Position numbers and translations under genes: made by a program
The notes under the pieces: model-generated
Told to the model about the DNA's origin: nothing
The model's input: the letters and a program-made list of their open reading frames with translations, nothing else
Databases searched by the model: none
Origin: Ottelia alismoides
Lineage: Eukaryota > Streptophyta > Magnoliopsida > Alismatales > Hydrocharitaceae
DNA length: 64,000 nucleotides
Direction: 5' to 3'
Assembly: GCA_037367405.1 (NCBI GenBank)
Contig: JAZKJV010010743.1
Span: 124,001 to 188,000 of the forward strand
Part shown: positions 11,449-23,290 of the stretch, one piece after another
How the letters are laid out: each line of letters begins with the position of its first letter
How positions within the stretch are numbered: the stretch's first letter is position 1

Positions 11449-12155
11449 TTGGGGATTTGTTTGGAAAATCTCCCTATAATATTAATCAAAATGGTTTTGA
11501 TAAATATTATATGGTATAACTCAAAATCTCTTTATAATGATGAATCTCAAGGAGATGTATTATATGGTATAACTCGAAATCTCCTTATAATGATGAAACT
11601 CAAGGAGATGTTCAGTGATGTTAACCGCACTAAACGTTATAATGTTATGAAAGAGCTTATTTGCTACAAACTTCAGGAAGGGACTTTAGTTAGGGAACAC
11701 ATACTCAAAATGTTTGGGTACGTCTCGGAATTAGAAACTCTCAGTGCTGACATGGATACAGATATGTAGTCTGACTTCATTCTGCTATCATTCCCTAAGT
11801 CTTTCAATAACATTGTGGTGTCATTCCACATGAACATGGCAGATTGATCTAATGCTGAGTTATTAGCTTCATTAAAGTCTGCAAAAGATGTAATGAAGAA
11901 ATATAATCCCTCCAACACTCCAATGGTTGCATAGATCAAAGGGAAGTGCAGTTGGAAGCAAGGATCTCGAAAGGGCCCGACCCAGAAGAAAAACAGAAAG
12001 AGTCAAGATGTTGGCTCATCTTCTACTGCTTACGCACTGGCGACATCAAAGAAAATTAATGTTTGTCATCACTGCAATAAGCCAGAGCACTGGAAGCGTA
12101 ACTATCTAGATTACTTGAAGTATGCTGCAAAGGTAAAGCCCCAATATGTATGAAT
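11449..12155 (+). pseudogene. Copia gag remnant
   Basis: The frame 11449-11769 includes MKELICYKLQEGTLVREHIL, typical of the plant copia Gag UBN2-type capsid domain. It is interrupted by a TAG at 11767 and continues with SFPKSFNNIVVSFHMN-like text. A 53-bp imperfect tandem duplication (unit starts 11511 and 11564) lies in its N-terminal part. The nucleocapsid knuckle near 12063 reads C-H-H-C-N-K-P-E-H-W-K-R-N-Y, so the last metal-binding Cys is replaced by Tyr. It is not functional. Confidence 0.75.
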
Positions 12156-12184
12156 TCTACTTTCATCATTGAAATCATTTTTCT

Positions 12185-13340
12185 TGTAGGATGAGAAGGT
12201 AGTTGGATCGTCGATTCTGGTGCTTCTGTTCATATATCCAATTTGTTGCATCTATTTTAGGAAACTAATAGTCTTGATGAAGGGGAGATAGTCATCCAGA
12301 GGAGATCTGATGCAACTGTTGTAGCAGTCGCCGTCGAGACCTGCAGACTATCATTATCTAGTGGAAGAGTCCTAGTACTTAAAGAATGTCTTTATGTTCT
12401 AGATGTTAGAAGGAACTTAATATATGTATCGAAATTAGTTAGAAATGGATTTTCGTTTCCGTTCTGTATTAAACTTGTCATAAGTCGTTATGATAAATAT
12501 ATTGCGGATGGTGTTCTGACTTCTGGTGGACTCTATGAATTATGCTTTGATAAAAATGTCATGAATGTTACTACCACTACTAAAAACCCTACAAGAACCA
12601 GGGAGGATGGAAATCATTCAAATGTGATTTTGCATCAAAGGCTTGGTCATTTATCTGTTGATAGGATCAATAGATTGATGAAGGATGGACCCTTAGATTT
12701 TCTACAGGTTCGATCATTGTCTACCTATGAACATTGTATTTGAGGTTAAATGACTAGGACATCTTTCCGTAACAAGGTTATAAGATGCGTAGATATTCTT
12801 GACCTAATACACACTGATGTATGTAGTCCCTTCAATACCACAACCCAAAGTTGATATCTACATTATTTGACATTTATTGATGACCTTTCATGATACTGAT
12901 TTATCTTCCTATTACGTCATAAATCTGAAACCTTTGAAAAGTTCAAAGAGTTCATGGCTTTGGTTGAGAACCAAATCGATAGGAAGATAAAACAGATTCG
13001 ATCTGATCGAGGTGGTGAGTACCTCGCATGCGAATTCAAGGAATACCTTAGAGAGAAAGGAATTGTCTCCAATCTCACTCCTCCTATAACTTCCCAAGTT
13101 AATGGTATTGCTGAAAGATGCAACATGGCCATTACGGACATTGTCTGTTCAATGATGAGTAAAACACATTTACCACTTAGTTTTCAGGGATATGCAGTAG
13201 AACGTGATATATTTTAAATAAGATTCCTAGCAAATATATACCTAAGACTCATCATGAGCTTTGGTATGGAACGAAACCTAGTGTTAATCACTTAAGGATT
13301 TGGGGTTGCTTGGTCCATGCGAAGAACGTGGACGTAAGTA
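12185..13340 (+). pseudogene. Copia protease and integrase remnant
   Basis: WIVDSGASVHISN at about 12203 is the aspartic protease active site. LHQRLGHLSVDRINRL (about 12630) is the pre-integrase domain. The core continues with an HTDV-type first Asp near 12815, IRSDRGGEYLACEF near 12990 and NGIAERCNM near 13105, which together form a DDE-type catalytic set. Stops and frameshifts occur between these blocks. The frame is broken at 13341 by the LINE insertion and resumes after 14208. Confidence 0.75.
13323..13340. repeat. Target-site duplication of LINE, left copy
   Basis: AGAACGTGGACGTAAGTA recurs at 14191-14208 with one mismatch (G to A). The copies flank the RTE fragment exactly, so this is an 18-bp target-site duplication. 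Confidence 0.92.
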
Positions 13341-14190
13341 CAACAACAACAACAACAACAAAGCCTTTTCCCACAATTAAGTAGGGTCGGCTACATGGAT
13401 TCTTCGCCTCCATTCAGATCTATCTTGGGTCAATCTCGGACTTATATCCAAAAAACTAAGATCCCTTCGTATAGTCTCTTTCCAACACTTCTTGGGCCGT
13501 CCTCGCCCTCTCTTAGCCGGCTCAACATCCCAACACTCGCATCTCCTAACCGGTGCATCAGTTGACCTTCTTTGCAAATGACCAAACCATCTTAAGCGGT
13601 TTTCTCGCATCTTATCCTCGATCGGAGCTACACCAACTTTATTTCTGATTGCATCATTCTGAATCCAATCTTTACGTGTATGTCCACACATCCATCTTAG
13701 CATTTTCATTTCTGCTACAACCATTCTCTGCACATGTATATGGTTCACAGGCCAACATTCAGAACCATAAAGCATAGCAGGTCTCACGGCTGCTTTGTAA
13801 AACTTTCCTTTAATTTTTAAAGGAATTTTCTTATCACAGAGAACAACGGAGGCTCCTCTCCACTTTAGCCAGCCTGCATTTATTCTATTAGTAACATCTC
13901 CATCAATTTCCCCATCATGTTGCAAAATAGATCCCAAATATCTAAAAGAATCTCTCTTCTGAATGTTATTGTCACCAATCTTCACCTCGATTCCTTCACC
14001 ATTGCTTCCATCAAATGTGCATTCCATATATTCAGTCTTAGCCCTACTTATACGAAAACCTTTAGTCTCCAATGCATGTCTCCAAACCTCAAGCTTCTCA
14101 TTTACTCCATCTCTAGTCTCGTCAATCAACACAATATCATCAACAAATAACATACACCAATGTAACTCATCCTGGATGTGACTTGTATTG
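13341..14190 (-). mobile_element. 5'-truncated RTE-clade LINE
   Basis: On the minus strand the element ends in a (GTT)n/(TTG)n tail at 13341-13360, the hallmark of RTE-type LINEs. It carries the C-terminal half of a reverse transcriptase. It lies inside the integrase/RT spacer of the copia element and is flanked by an 18-bp duplication. At 850 bp it is strongly 5'-truncated, as expected for target-primed reverse transcription that stopped early. Confidence 0.92.
13377..14187 (-). CDS. RTE LINE reverse transcriptase, C-terminal part
   Basis: The protein starts inside the palm of a non-LTR reverse transcriptase. FVDDIVLID near its N-terminus carries the catalytic Asp pair. The thumb and C-terminal region follow (FRYLGSILQHDGEIDGDV, YGSECWPV, MLRWMCGHTRKDWIQND, RLRWFGHLQRR, KRGRGRPKKCW), all typical of plant RTE elements. 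The frame is open over about 258 residues from the first Met and stays open to the truncation point near 14187. That is unusual beside the wrecked copia host and suggests a later insertion. The endonuclease and the N-terminal RT motifs are missing, so it cannot mobilise itself. Confidence 0.9.
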
Positions 14191-14208
14191 AGAACGTGGA
14201 CATAAGTA
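14191..14208. repeat. Target-site duplication of LINE, right copy
   Basis: AGAACGTGGACATAAGTA is the partner of 13323-13340. Confidence 0.92.
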
Positions 14209-15430
14209 AGCTAGAATATCACACTCATAAGTGATACTTCATTGGGTATGTTAAGGATGGTATTGGATACCAGCTTTATGGCCCTGAGACACAGAAGGTC
14301 CTTATATATATAGATGTAAAATTTTTGGAGAATGATTTCCTTAAGAGTTAAGACAAAAATGAAGTGAAGGAACTCATTAAATCCCTAAGGATACTGAGTT
14401 TCCTAAACCAGAAACTGAGGAAGTAAATGAAGATGTAACACCTGTATCTCTTCGAAGGAGTTCGAGGGTGGTTGCACCACCTGAAAGGTACAGATTCCAT
14501 GTGTCAGGAGAAACTGACAATAATCCAGCTTCATTTGATGAAGCACTCGCAAATCATGACATGGATAGATGGATGCTAGCAACGAAGTCTGAAATATACC
14601 CCATGCATAAAAATGGTGTTTGGACCCTAGAGGATCCACCTAGAGGGGTAAAACCCATTGGGTGTAAATGGATCTTTAAGAGAAAGAAGGGGCCTGATGG
14701 GAAAGTAGAGACTTTAAAAGCACGACTCCTTGCCAAGGGTTACACACAGAGGGAAGGCATCGACTACGATGAGACATTCTCTCATGTGGCTATGTAAGTC
14801 CATCAGGGCACTGCTACGTATAGCTGCATATCTTAACTATGACATTTGGCAGATGGACATCAAGATGGCTTTTCTCAATGGATACCTCAAAGAGGATATC
14901 TATATGGGGCATTCCCAGGGCTTCATAACCGAGGAAGGCAAAGTATGCAAGCTGAAGAAATCCATCTATGGGCTCAGGCAAGCTTCTCATAGCTGGAACA
15001 TCATATTTGACGAAATCATAACAGTTATGATTATGTGCAGAATCCTGATGAACCATGTGTGTATAAGAAGCTTAGTGGGAGCACCATTGTGTTTATCGTG
15101 CTTTATGTATATGACATCCTTATCATTGGGAATGATACATGGATAATGACCAGTGTTAAGATTTGGTTGTCCCATACATTCGATATGAAAGATCTTTGAG
15201 ACGCCTCTTACATCTTGGGCTTGAAACTTTCCAGAATCGAGAAAAGAGGAACTTGGGATTATCACAACATGGGTACATTAATTTGGAGCGGTTCCATATG
15301 GAGAACTCCAAGAAAGGCTTCCTTCCCTTAAGACATGGTATCCACCTGTCTAAAGGGATGGCTTCTCAAAATTTTGAGGAAAAGAAAGCCATAGTTGGAT
15401 GCCCCTACGCATCAACTATAGGAAGCTAAA
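14209..15430 (+). pseudogene. Copia reverse transcriptase remnant
   Basis: GVKPIGCKWIFKRKKGPDG (about 14650) and LAKGYTQREGIDYDETFSHV (about 14727) are copia RT motifs. After a frameshift near 14797 come QMDIKMAFLNGYLKEDIYM (about 14852) and KLKKSIYGLRQASHSW. The catalytic motif near 15104 reads Y-V-Y-D instead of Y-V-D-D, so one metal-binding Asp is lost. Several stops follow. It is inactive. Confidence 0.8.
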
Positions 15431-15516
15431 TGTACTCCATGATGTGCACAAGGACAGATATCTGCCATGCAGTGGGAGTGGTAAGCTGTTACCAATACTG
15501 CTATGGATAACAACAC

Positions 15517-16027
15517 TTGAATGCAGTGAAGAACATGTTCAAGTATCTAAGACGGACACAAGATTACATCTTGGTCTATGGAGATGAAGATCTCCAAATC
15601 TTAGGATACACGAATTCTAATTTCCATTATGATATTGATGATCAAAAGTCAATATCAGGGTTTGGGTTTTTGTTGAACGGTGGTGCTGTGAGCTGGAGAA
15701 GTAAGAAGCATGACACTATGGCCGATTCAACAACAGAAACCATCTAATGCTGCAAGGGAGGCAGTGTTGTTGCATAAGTTCATCCTGGATCTTGGCGTAG
15801 TTTCTTCTGATACTCCCATCCCGCTACCATGCGATAACATAGGAGACATAGCTCAGGCGAAGGAACCCAGACGACATCAAAAGAGCAAGCACATGGAAAG
15901 GAAATACCACATCATTCGGGAGATTGAAAAGCATGGTGGTATCATCATCACAAAGGTGGCCTCTGTCGACAACGACACTGATCAACTTACCAAACCTTTG
16001 ACACAAAAGGTTTTCGACAGCTTGTAA
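15517..16027 (+). pseudogene. Copia RNase H remnant
   Basis: The frame starting 15517 includes KYLRRTQDYILVYG, then GYTNSNFHYDIDDQKSISGF, where the usual GYTDSDF has both Asp residues changed to Asn. SWRSKKHDTMADSTTE follows. A second frame (15710-16027) continues with HMERKYHIIREI and ends a few dozen bases before the purine tract, as in intact copia polyproteins. The domain order fits, but catalytic residues and frame are lost. Confidence 0.78.
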
Positions 16028-16069
16028 TGAGTATGGGTTTAAGGATTGTACCCGAATGGTTTTGAGGGC

Positions 16070-16080
16070 TAGTGGGAGAT
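16070..16080 (+). promoter_or_regulatory. Copia polypurine tract
   Basis: The AGTGGGAGAT run immediately precedes TGTTAGCAATG, the LTR start. This is the standard copia arrangement. Confidence 0.75.
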
Positions 16081-17833
16081 TGTTAGCAATGTGAGTCCGA
16101 GGCGAACCATTCCTACAATAAATGTTATTGCAATGTTTGATATATCAATAAAAGTTATCGGTTTATTTTCACTCCCTATTTGAGATTAAAATGAATGAAT
16201 GAATGCACTATAAGGTCCCTTAGTACTATTATGGTTATGTACCATGGCCATCCTGATGATCATACAACTATTGATTCAATTATTGAATCATAGAGGCTGG
16301 TGCTTGGATGAATATCTAAAGAGTTATATTGAGGACTCATCAAGCATCGTCAAATGATTGTTGAGAGATGTTCTCCAGCCTGAGTAGGAGATGACTATCC
16401 TTTCTCATTTAGATGATATTTGACCGATCTCTTGATGTAGGTCCTCTACATAAGAATAGAGATTCAGAGGTGTCAGATAAGTTAGGTCAAAGAGTTGACT
16501 TAACGAGATCGAGATAACCGAGTCCTATATCGTATACTATCATGACATATGCATGCATCCTCTGATAGGAGACATATGTGTTACTATATGTCTAAGTATG
16601 TATATTTCACAGACCGATAGGTTAAAGGCCTAATCAAGGTCTATACATCGACGAGCTGGTATGCATATAAGGGTATATGAGTAATACGATCTCTCAGAGG
16701 GATCATACATGTTCATTTGTGAATCGGAAGACATGAGCTCACTCATGAGGTATTGGGACTGATCAAATTCCATGCATGGTCATCTTACTTTGGAAGCATG
16801 ACAAGAATTGTAGGTATGATATATGCTTTTGGAAAGCATATGATCGATATCAACTCCCAGTGACCGAATGAGAAACTTAATGATATAATCCTAAAGATGA
16901 CAGTGTAAATTGATCTATATCTTTGGGTTTATTTTAGGTCTTCCAATATGTAGGATGTACATGTATTAGGAATACCTGAGGGTGTTGTGATCATTAACGA
17001 TTGTATAACCATGACGCTTCCATTCTTAGGGAGTGATGAAACATGCCTGGGTTTTAGTTACTCCTCCTATTAGAGAAGTGATCTAATCTTAGTTCAAGTG
17101 TTGGACATTGACCTGAATGTGATTCAGATGCATTGAGAAGATTGGATCTGCGACCATGATTCAATCAAGCATCTATGAGAGGTCCCCGGGATCTGGATTT
17201 GAGATGTGATCTCAATATCCAAGTCACTATACATGGAATGTACAATCGCCCTGTCCTTATCTTCAATTATCGGCAGATCATGCACATTGTTCTTGAAAGA
17301 GTTTAAGAATAATTCCATTGTTGAATTATGTATCTAAGCCTTGAGGTGATTAAATATGATTTAATTATCATGAATAATTTGAATAGGATTCATATTATTT
17401 AAATACATAAGAATGATGATCTAAGATAATTAAATGTGATTTAATTATCAAGGATATGAATAATGTGGATTGTACTATCCATATTATATATATATATATT
17501 ATAAATGTGATTTATAATATTTTAGAGAGCTTATTGTAAATTATATCTTCAAATTAATTGTTGATGTGAATTAGATTCACAGTGGAAATTAATTGGAAAT
17601 ACAATTTACAGTTTATTTTGGGTTGTGAATATAATTCACAATTATTTAATGGCGTGATTGCAATATTCACAAAATTAATTTGAAATTATTTTTTTGTGAA
17701 ACATTAAATGGCGTAATTTGAAATATTTAAATTCTGTTGCACCGAGCAACTAGCACGACTAGTCGCTCCAATCGCATACAATGCGATGATCATGCTTCCA
17801 TGATGCGCTTAAGGATTCTTTCCATATCCTTTA
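16081..17833 (+). repeat. 3' LTR of copia element
   Basis: It starts TGTTAGCAATG and ends near CCATATCCTTT. Only its last 105 bp match the 5' LTR. The promoter and leader block present at 10520-10970 is not found here, so an internal deletion is likely. The region 17330-17720 is AT-rich with short dyads and holds no gene. Confidence 0.65.
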
Positions 17834-20024
17834 GATCAAAACTTGCAAGTGGCTCCAATGTACTTTACATGAAAGAATGAAGCCGATACAACCACAATGA
17901 GGGTTCTGTGAAGGTGGGTTGTGTGGTTGGTTAAAATATGCTCAATGGGTCTTTGAAGATGGGTTCTCTTTCTCTGTTTCCTATAGAGTATGGTTGTAGC
18001 TTGATACTCGAAGAATAAATTCAAAGGATGCTCTACTTGTTGCGCAGAACTGCAAGAGAATCTAGGGATGGAGCTCGAGAAATAGAGGGCTCAACTATGA
18101 TACGTTACAGTGACCAGATGGATGGATGAAGCTCTAACAAACATGAGGAAGGAGGATCTTAAACAGATGGATGGTTATGAGAGATAGAGAGAAGATGGTG
18201 AGATCAAGAGATGGAGGTGCTCGATTTGGAATTAAGTAATATAGAAGTTGACGAGAAGAACTAGGGAGATGACAGTCACATAGGAATCATACGGAAAAAG
18301 AGAAAAACAAAATGGGAAGAAGAAAGAGGAACGGGGAAGTGGAATCACCTGGGTCTTCATTGGAGTTAGAGTTGTGATGTGTGGCTCCGATTGTGACATC
18401 GAGTGGTGTGGCGGAGGGCGTCGCGAAGCTGAAGCAACAACCTTCAGAAAGGGAGCTATGACAGGTGGATGGGACCACCTTAGATCTCATCGGAGGCTCA
18501 TCTTCATTCAAAGCTGACCTCATCAAGCTGTCACCTGGACGGGAGGTTGAGCTGCGATCTCTCCTATCGCAAGGTGGATACTCAACGATAGCAGGGGTAC
18601 TTGGAGTTTTGATGGGTCGAGGGTGCGAGTTCGCGAAAGGGGTAGAGATGAGGTGATCGTGGAGGTGCGAGCTTGGTCATGCAAGGTGAGCGAAAGGCAA
18701 AGATGGATGCGGCTTGCAGGAGAAGTAGTCGAAGGTGGTGGTGCAATGAAGGCGGAGGGCATGCGTAACCGACTTGGTCAAGAAAATCACTAGAGAAGAA
18801 GGGTCCTTGGTCGTTGGATTGGCTCTGAATTGAAGGGTGGTGATGATGCCACATAGAATACATGATAACATAATAAAAGAAAAAAATTAAAGAATAAAAT
18901 AAATAACATAAAAAAGAAAGAGAATCAGAGCCATTGGATGAAGCACCCTTCATCCAATGGCCCAGAAAAGGGGATGCAAAGAGGAGTAAGTGGGGTGGGG
19001 TGGGGGGTACATGGTGGCTCCAAAAGCATCCACATGTCCCTCCAACAAAATAAAAAAAATAAAAATCAAAGATAAATCAAAATAAAATTGAGAACAATAT
19101 CAATCAAAAAGTGATCTTCATGAAAGTAGTTCATCTCGATGAGACCTACTATAAGAGACCAAAATAAAAAAAGTCATATGTACAAAGTGATTTTTTGGGT
19201 GGTATAAAATACCATATTTTATGTTTTATTTTTATTATAACTTTTAAATTAGGAGAAAAAATCAAAATAAAATCAAATAAAATATAAAAGAAATATTTAC
19301 ATCTTAATCTATTTTTGTGATTTTTAATAATTAAGAAAATAAATAAATAAAAAGGGAGGGACTTATGTACATACTCTGAATACATACTCAAAATGATTCA
19401 TTTTCTTTGATTTTGTAATTCATTTTAAGTTGGGATTTTGTACACTTTTTTAAAACATAAATCAAAGAAAATAAATGAAAAATAATCTAATTAAAAAGAG
19501 TTAGTTATGTACGTAAATGATAAGTCAAAGTTAGTAGATATGTACATTATGCAATGTGGACCCAAAACCCAAGTTTCACATATAAACTCGGATTCCTTTG
19601 AATTGGTCTTGTTTTGTAGATAATTGAATGTATATTATTTCAAAAGTGAGTACGGGATCACAAAAGACTGTATGTGAGAGATATTTGACCTTGCGTCATT
19701 TTGTCTCAAAACTAAGGTAGGATTTTATTGAGTATATATACACGTTATTATTTTTTTCTAATATTTTCCTTTATTAATGTTAATATTATGTACACAGTGG
19801 AGTCAATTCATTGTATTTGGAGTTAGTATAAAATAAAGAAAAATAAGGAAAGTTAGTTAATTTATAGGTGACTATTTACACAGACCTTATGGCTTCTGAT
19901 TAATGTAACTATGAACGTTAATACATGAATGATAATTATGCAATATAAATATATAAATGCAATTAATTACTTAGGATTAGAGCTCTATTTTCATCTTTTA
20001 AAGAGATGAGTCACATATTCATCA
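17834..20024 (-). repeat. Minus-strand family LTR (A, 3' LTR), left end missing
   Basis: It ends at 20024 with the family signature (reverse complement TGATGAATATGTGACTC), and the polypurine tract complement follows at 20025. Its right part (19000-20024) is repeated at about 24960-25932 plus 27795-27826. It carries the family splice-donor-like site at 18347-18348, a dyad at 18931-18962 and the GATC-type block near 19110. The left end abuts the copia 3' LTR, so its full length is unknown. Confidence 0.8.
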
Positions 20025-21477
20025 ACCCCTATACTTAAACATTGATCGTTTATGAGCAACTAAAATGAATGCATCAATGAAATGAGATTGGATTCCATAC
20101 AAAGGTCATGAACAAAAGATTAAAATGGAGCTTGACTTGACCTTTACATTAATAATATGGCAGAACTCCTCATGAGAATCGTGGTTTTAAAAAACAACAG
20201 TCTCTAAGTTGTACAAGTCATCATCCGGGTCTGACTCAAAAGTCTTCTTAGATAAACCCCCTCCCAAAGCATCCTACATGAACATTGAATAACTGTCGCT
20301 GGTGTGTGAAGGGGTTACATCTTCCCATACAAGATGCCAAACTATCATGCAAATCTCATCTTCTAGTAACTCATCCTTGGGGAGTCAGGTGTTTCCTTTT
20401 AAGTTCTTGTACAAGCTAGTTCACAACAAATATAAAGGGAAAAGTCTAGAAGAAGGGGAAAAGAATCGGAGTGTGACCAATGTAGTCACATCTCCTGTGA
20501 AGCTTGGTCAGTTTAGCCAAGTTTGCACCAAGATCTGCAGACTATATGAAGCTTGGACCATTGTGATCAATGATGTACTTTAGGAATTGGCTTCTTTTTG
20601 GTAGGAATTGTGGTTGTTCTGCATTAATCTTTTGTGTCGCAATGGATATAGAATCGTTTTTCCGCCCATGTTTTGGGGTCTTAGAAAAAATGTACTAGCA
20701 GTCCATTCCTCATCCGAAGTTTTACTTATACATATTACTATGATCTTTAGATATCCACGATGTCAAAGAAAAAGATGCACAATCTACCAACACCTCGTCT
20801 AAGTTGAGCTAAGTGTGCGGTGTAGAGTATAGATTAGTTCCCTATCCAAGAATTTAATCAGAATGAGGTCATCAGATTAGACACGAAGAGTCAAATTATA
20901 GACATTATCTTGTGAAACTTGGAGAATTAAGTCCATGACCCGAAGTTTCTAAAATCCTACTTCTCAATGAAGTTCCTTTGAAAATTTAAGTGGGTTAAGG
21001 TCAAGTCAATTCTACTCTAGGTTTTTCCTCATGACTCGATTCAGAACCGGTTGACTTTCCATTTTGTGCTTGCATGGTATGCTAATGAAATGCATCATTT
21101 CTTTTTATTTTTTAAATGAATGAATGAGAAGCCATTTTATTTGAAATTTTTTTGTTATACACCTAATTTTACAAAAGTTTACAATACAAGTACTGTGTAC
21201 AATAAGATTATACAAATCTATATAATTATTCAGCATGTATATAATATACACATTATATGATTTTTTTATTTTTTTACAAAGGTTACCCATCCCATATTTA
21301 TTGAATTTTATACACATAATATATGCAAACGTACGAGCTATGGGTAAAGTATATGTGTAATACCCACCCCCATACATTACATATGTTATGTCCTCAGAGC
21401 ACAAAAGGCGAGCAAAAGATATAGCTTGTGCTGAGCTTAAGAGAGTGAAAAGAATAGAAGTATAGAAGTCGGCCTGA

Positions 21478-21747
21478 CCCCCTATACTCAGGCTCTGGTC
21501 TGCTTAAGTGTAGAAGAAGAGAAAAAACAGGGTGGTCTAGGTCAAGAGGAGAATGAATGAATCAGTAAATTAATATACATGTGAGCATTGGTCCCCCCTA
21601 TATTTAGGCTCCAGACAACCTAAATTTAGAAGAAGTAATGTGAGAACCGATGAGATTAGGGGATATACAAAGGAAAAATGAAAAAGAAAAGAAAGAGCAA
21701 CTCATGTCACTCACCCCTATGCTTATGATCTAGATATCCTAAGTATA
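21478..21747 (-). repeat. Three hairpin plus G-run modules in element A
   Basis: Inverted repeats at about 21483-21512, 21599-21629 and 21718-21747 each lie next to a C-run (G-run on the element sense strand). Arms resemble TATACTTAGG and CCTAAGTATA. The spacing (about 115-120 bp) matches the six-module array of element 1. Confidence 0.8.
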
Positions 21748-21751
21748 ACCA

Positions 21752-22000
21752 CTAAAATAAAATTGATACAGAACTAGGGTAAGTGTGCAAATCACGGGAG
21801 AGGAAGGGAACACAAATAAGAAAATCTATACAAGATGTAGTGAGAATATACAAGGACCAAGAAGGTTTGTGACGAACCTTCTTGCGGGAACGAGGAGGTA
21901 AGGAATATACAGGTGTTTTGCTGTCAGAATTGTCATCAGAGGAATAATAATGAGGGGATGGGATCGTCCAACGAGGGTCAACACATGACTGCTTGCTCAA
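21752..22000 (-). pseudogene. Acidic and hydrophobic C-terminal remnant, element A
   Basis: The 82-residue frame contains YYSSDDNSDSKTPVY, then a hydrophobic tail (WSLYILTTSCIDFLICVPFL) and a DLHTYPSS end. The tail matches in pattern and position the hydrophobic end of the element 1 ORF at 4580-4716. Both stop next to the hairpin array (this one within 5 bp of a module). The element at 44856-55460 has a YYSEDDSDDG counterpart in the same place. Function is unknown. Confidence 0.45.
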
Positions 22001-22410
22001 ATAGGACTTAAGAACAATCGGACTGAGGTCCTCACATAGATCACCTCATTCGAACCCAATGGGGAATCCTTAGAAAATTCCTTCTCAAGTACGTCGAAGG
22101 AAACTTTCTTAACCAATTTTTCTAGAACCCGATGCATTATGAGGAAGAGGAGAGTGACACACCTTGAGGGGTTTGGGGGAACGCCTCGTGGATTCGGGTC
22201 TCATCTTCTTCTCACTAGATAACCGACTAGAGGGAACAACCTCTTTCTTGGAATGGAGTGGTATGGTACTGGTTGTCTTTCTAGGTCTAAGTCCTAAAGG
22301 TCATCTACAGAAGGATGCGATTGGTGTGGTAGTGAAGGCACCTAAATCGAATCACCAAAATGGTCAAGACAATCAGAAAATAGTGGGTCCTACTTAGAGA
22401 GAGCTTTTGT

Positions 22411-23290
22411 TCATGAGTTCTTTATAGAAACTGTCACAGTGGTGATGAGACACGCAATTGGAAATGTGGATGTATGAGGAGTCTCTGAACCAATGGTCGG
22501 TTTGATAGTCGGTATCTCAAGTGTAGTAGAGAAATAGGACTCATCTGTCTCTTGACGTTCACAGCTGTCAGTGGCTATTTGTGTCGCCTTAGGATGCAGT
22601 GTGTCCTCAAAGGTCACGTACTGTCGGTATGCATCCAATTTTGGGAAATTGATCTCCCGAGTCTCGCAATCTATAGTTGCCTTAGCCAAGGGTAAGAAAG
22701 GCTTCCAATAAACAATGGGAGATTGGTTGACCTCTCCTTGATGCTCAATATCAATGATAGTAAATTCCACTCTGAGTGGAGCACCTTGGAAAGAAATGAT
22801 GACAAAAATAATCCCTACCGACCGATTCATGGATCGATCGACCAGATAAACGATCACTCTCGATTTTAAGTGGTCCAAGTTTGAGCTTATCAGATACGGG
22901 GGTCAGGAGGATGTTCACAGATGATTCATCATCGATTCCAACATGGGTAAAGATGACATCTTTGATTTTACATTCAACCCTAGGCAATCGCTTCACTCTG
23001 CGGCTCTTGGTCTTTCTCCCCATCACAAAGGAGGTTTCCATAGACACTAAGTGTCTCTCAGTCATGGTTCTCTTATTACCCGACCTCTTAGGCATCATTT
23101 ACTTCTAACAAATCTTTTGAGGTCGGGAAAGTGTTCTTTGATTTCTATTAAGGGAAGTTCTATAATAATTTCCTTAGCGATTTCTTCCCTCAGGGCATGG
23201 TCCAAATATTTTAGGTCCTTTTCATTTTCAATTTTTATGATATTGTCTGGGTTTTTCAATTTTTTGGGTATTTTTGAGATTTTCAAATTT
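22411..23290 (-). pseudogene. Retropepsin-like remnant with altered active site, element A
   Basis: Reading the minus strand, 23290-23095 gives EIIIELPLIEIKEHFPDL, a family block that precedes the protease. 23098-22751 then gives CKIKDVIFTHVGIDDESS and VNIL. A frameshift near 22800-22870 leads into SFQGAPLRVEFTIIDIEHQG and LAKATIDCETREINFP (22878-22411), which match the flap and C-terminal part of plant retrotransposon proteases. The catalytic D-S-G is replaced by D-D-E. The final part is Thr/Ser/Glu-rich. It is a broken gene. Confidence 0.65.

Larger units (their letters stand above)
10313..17833 (+). mobile_element. Degenerate Ty1/copia retrotransposon
   Basis: Domains run in copia order: gag (11449-11940), zinc knuckle (about 12063), protease (about 12200), integrase (12561-13330), reverse transcriptase (14468-15130) and RNase H (15517-16000). 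The primer site TGGTATCACAATC is at 11081 and a purine tract precedes TGTTAGCAATG at 16081. The element has many stops and frameshifts and is interrupted by an RTE LINE at 13341-14190. The two terminal repeats align only over their last 105 bp or so (10976-11080 against 17729-17833), so at least one is rearranged or truncated. Confidence 0.85.

Noticed and set aside
20302..20583. Plus-strand ORF similar to 48593-48889
   Set aside because: The similarity follows from the conserved internal block of two element copies. The strand is antisense to the element and the frames break in the third copy (63480-63625).
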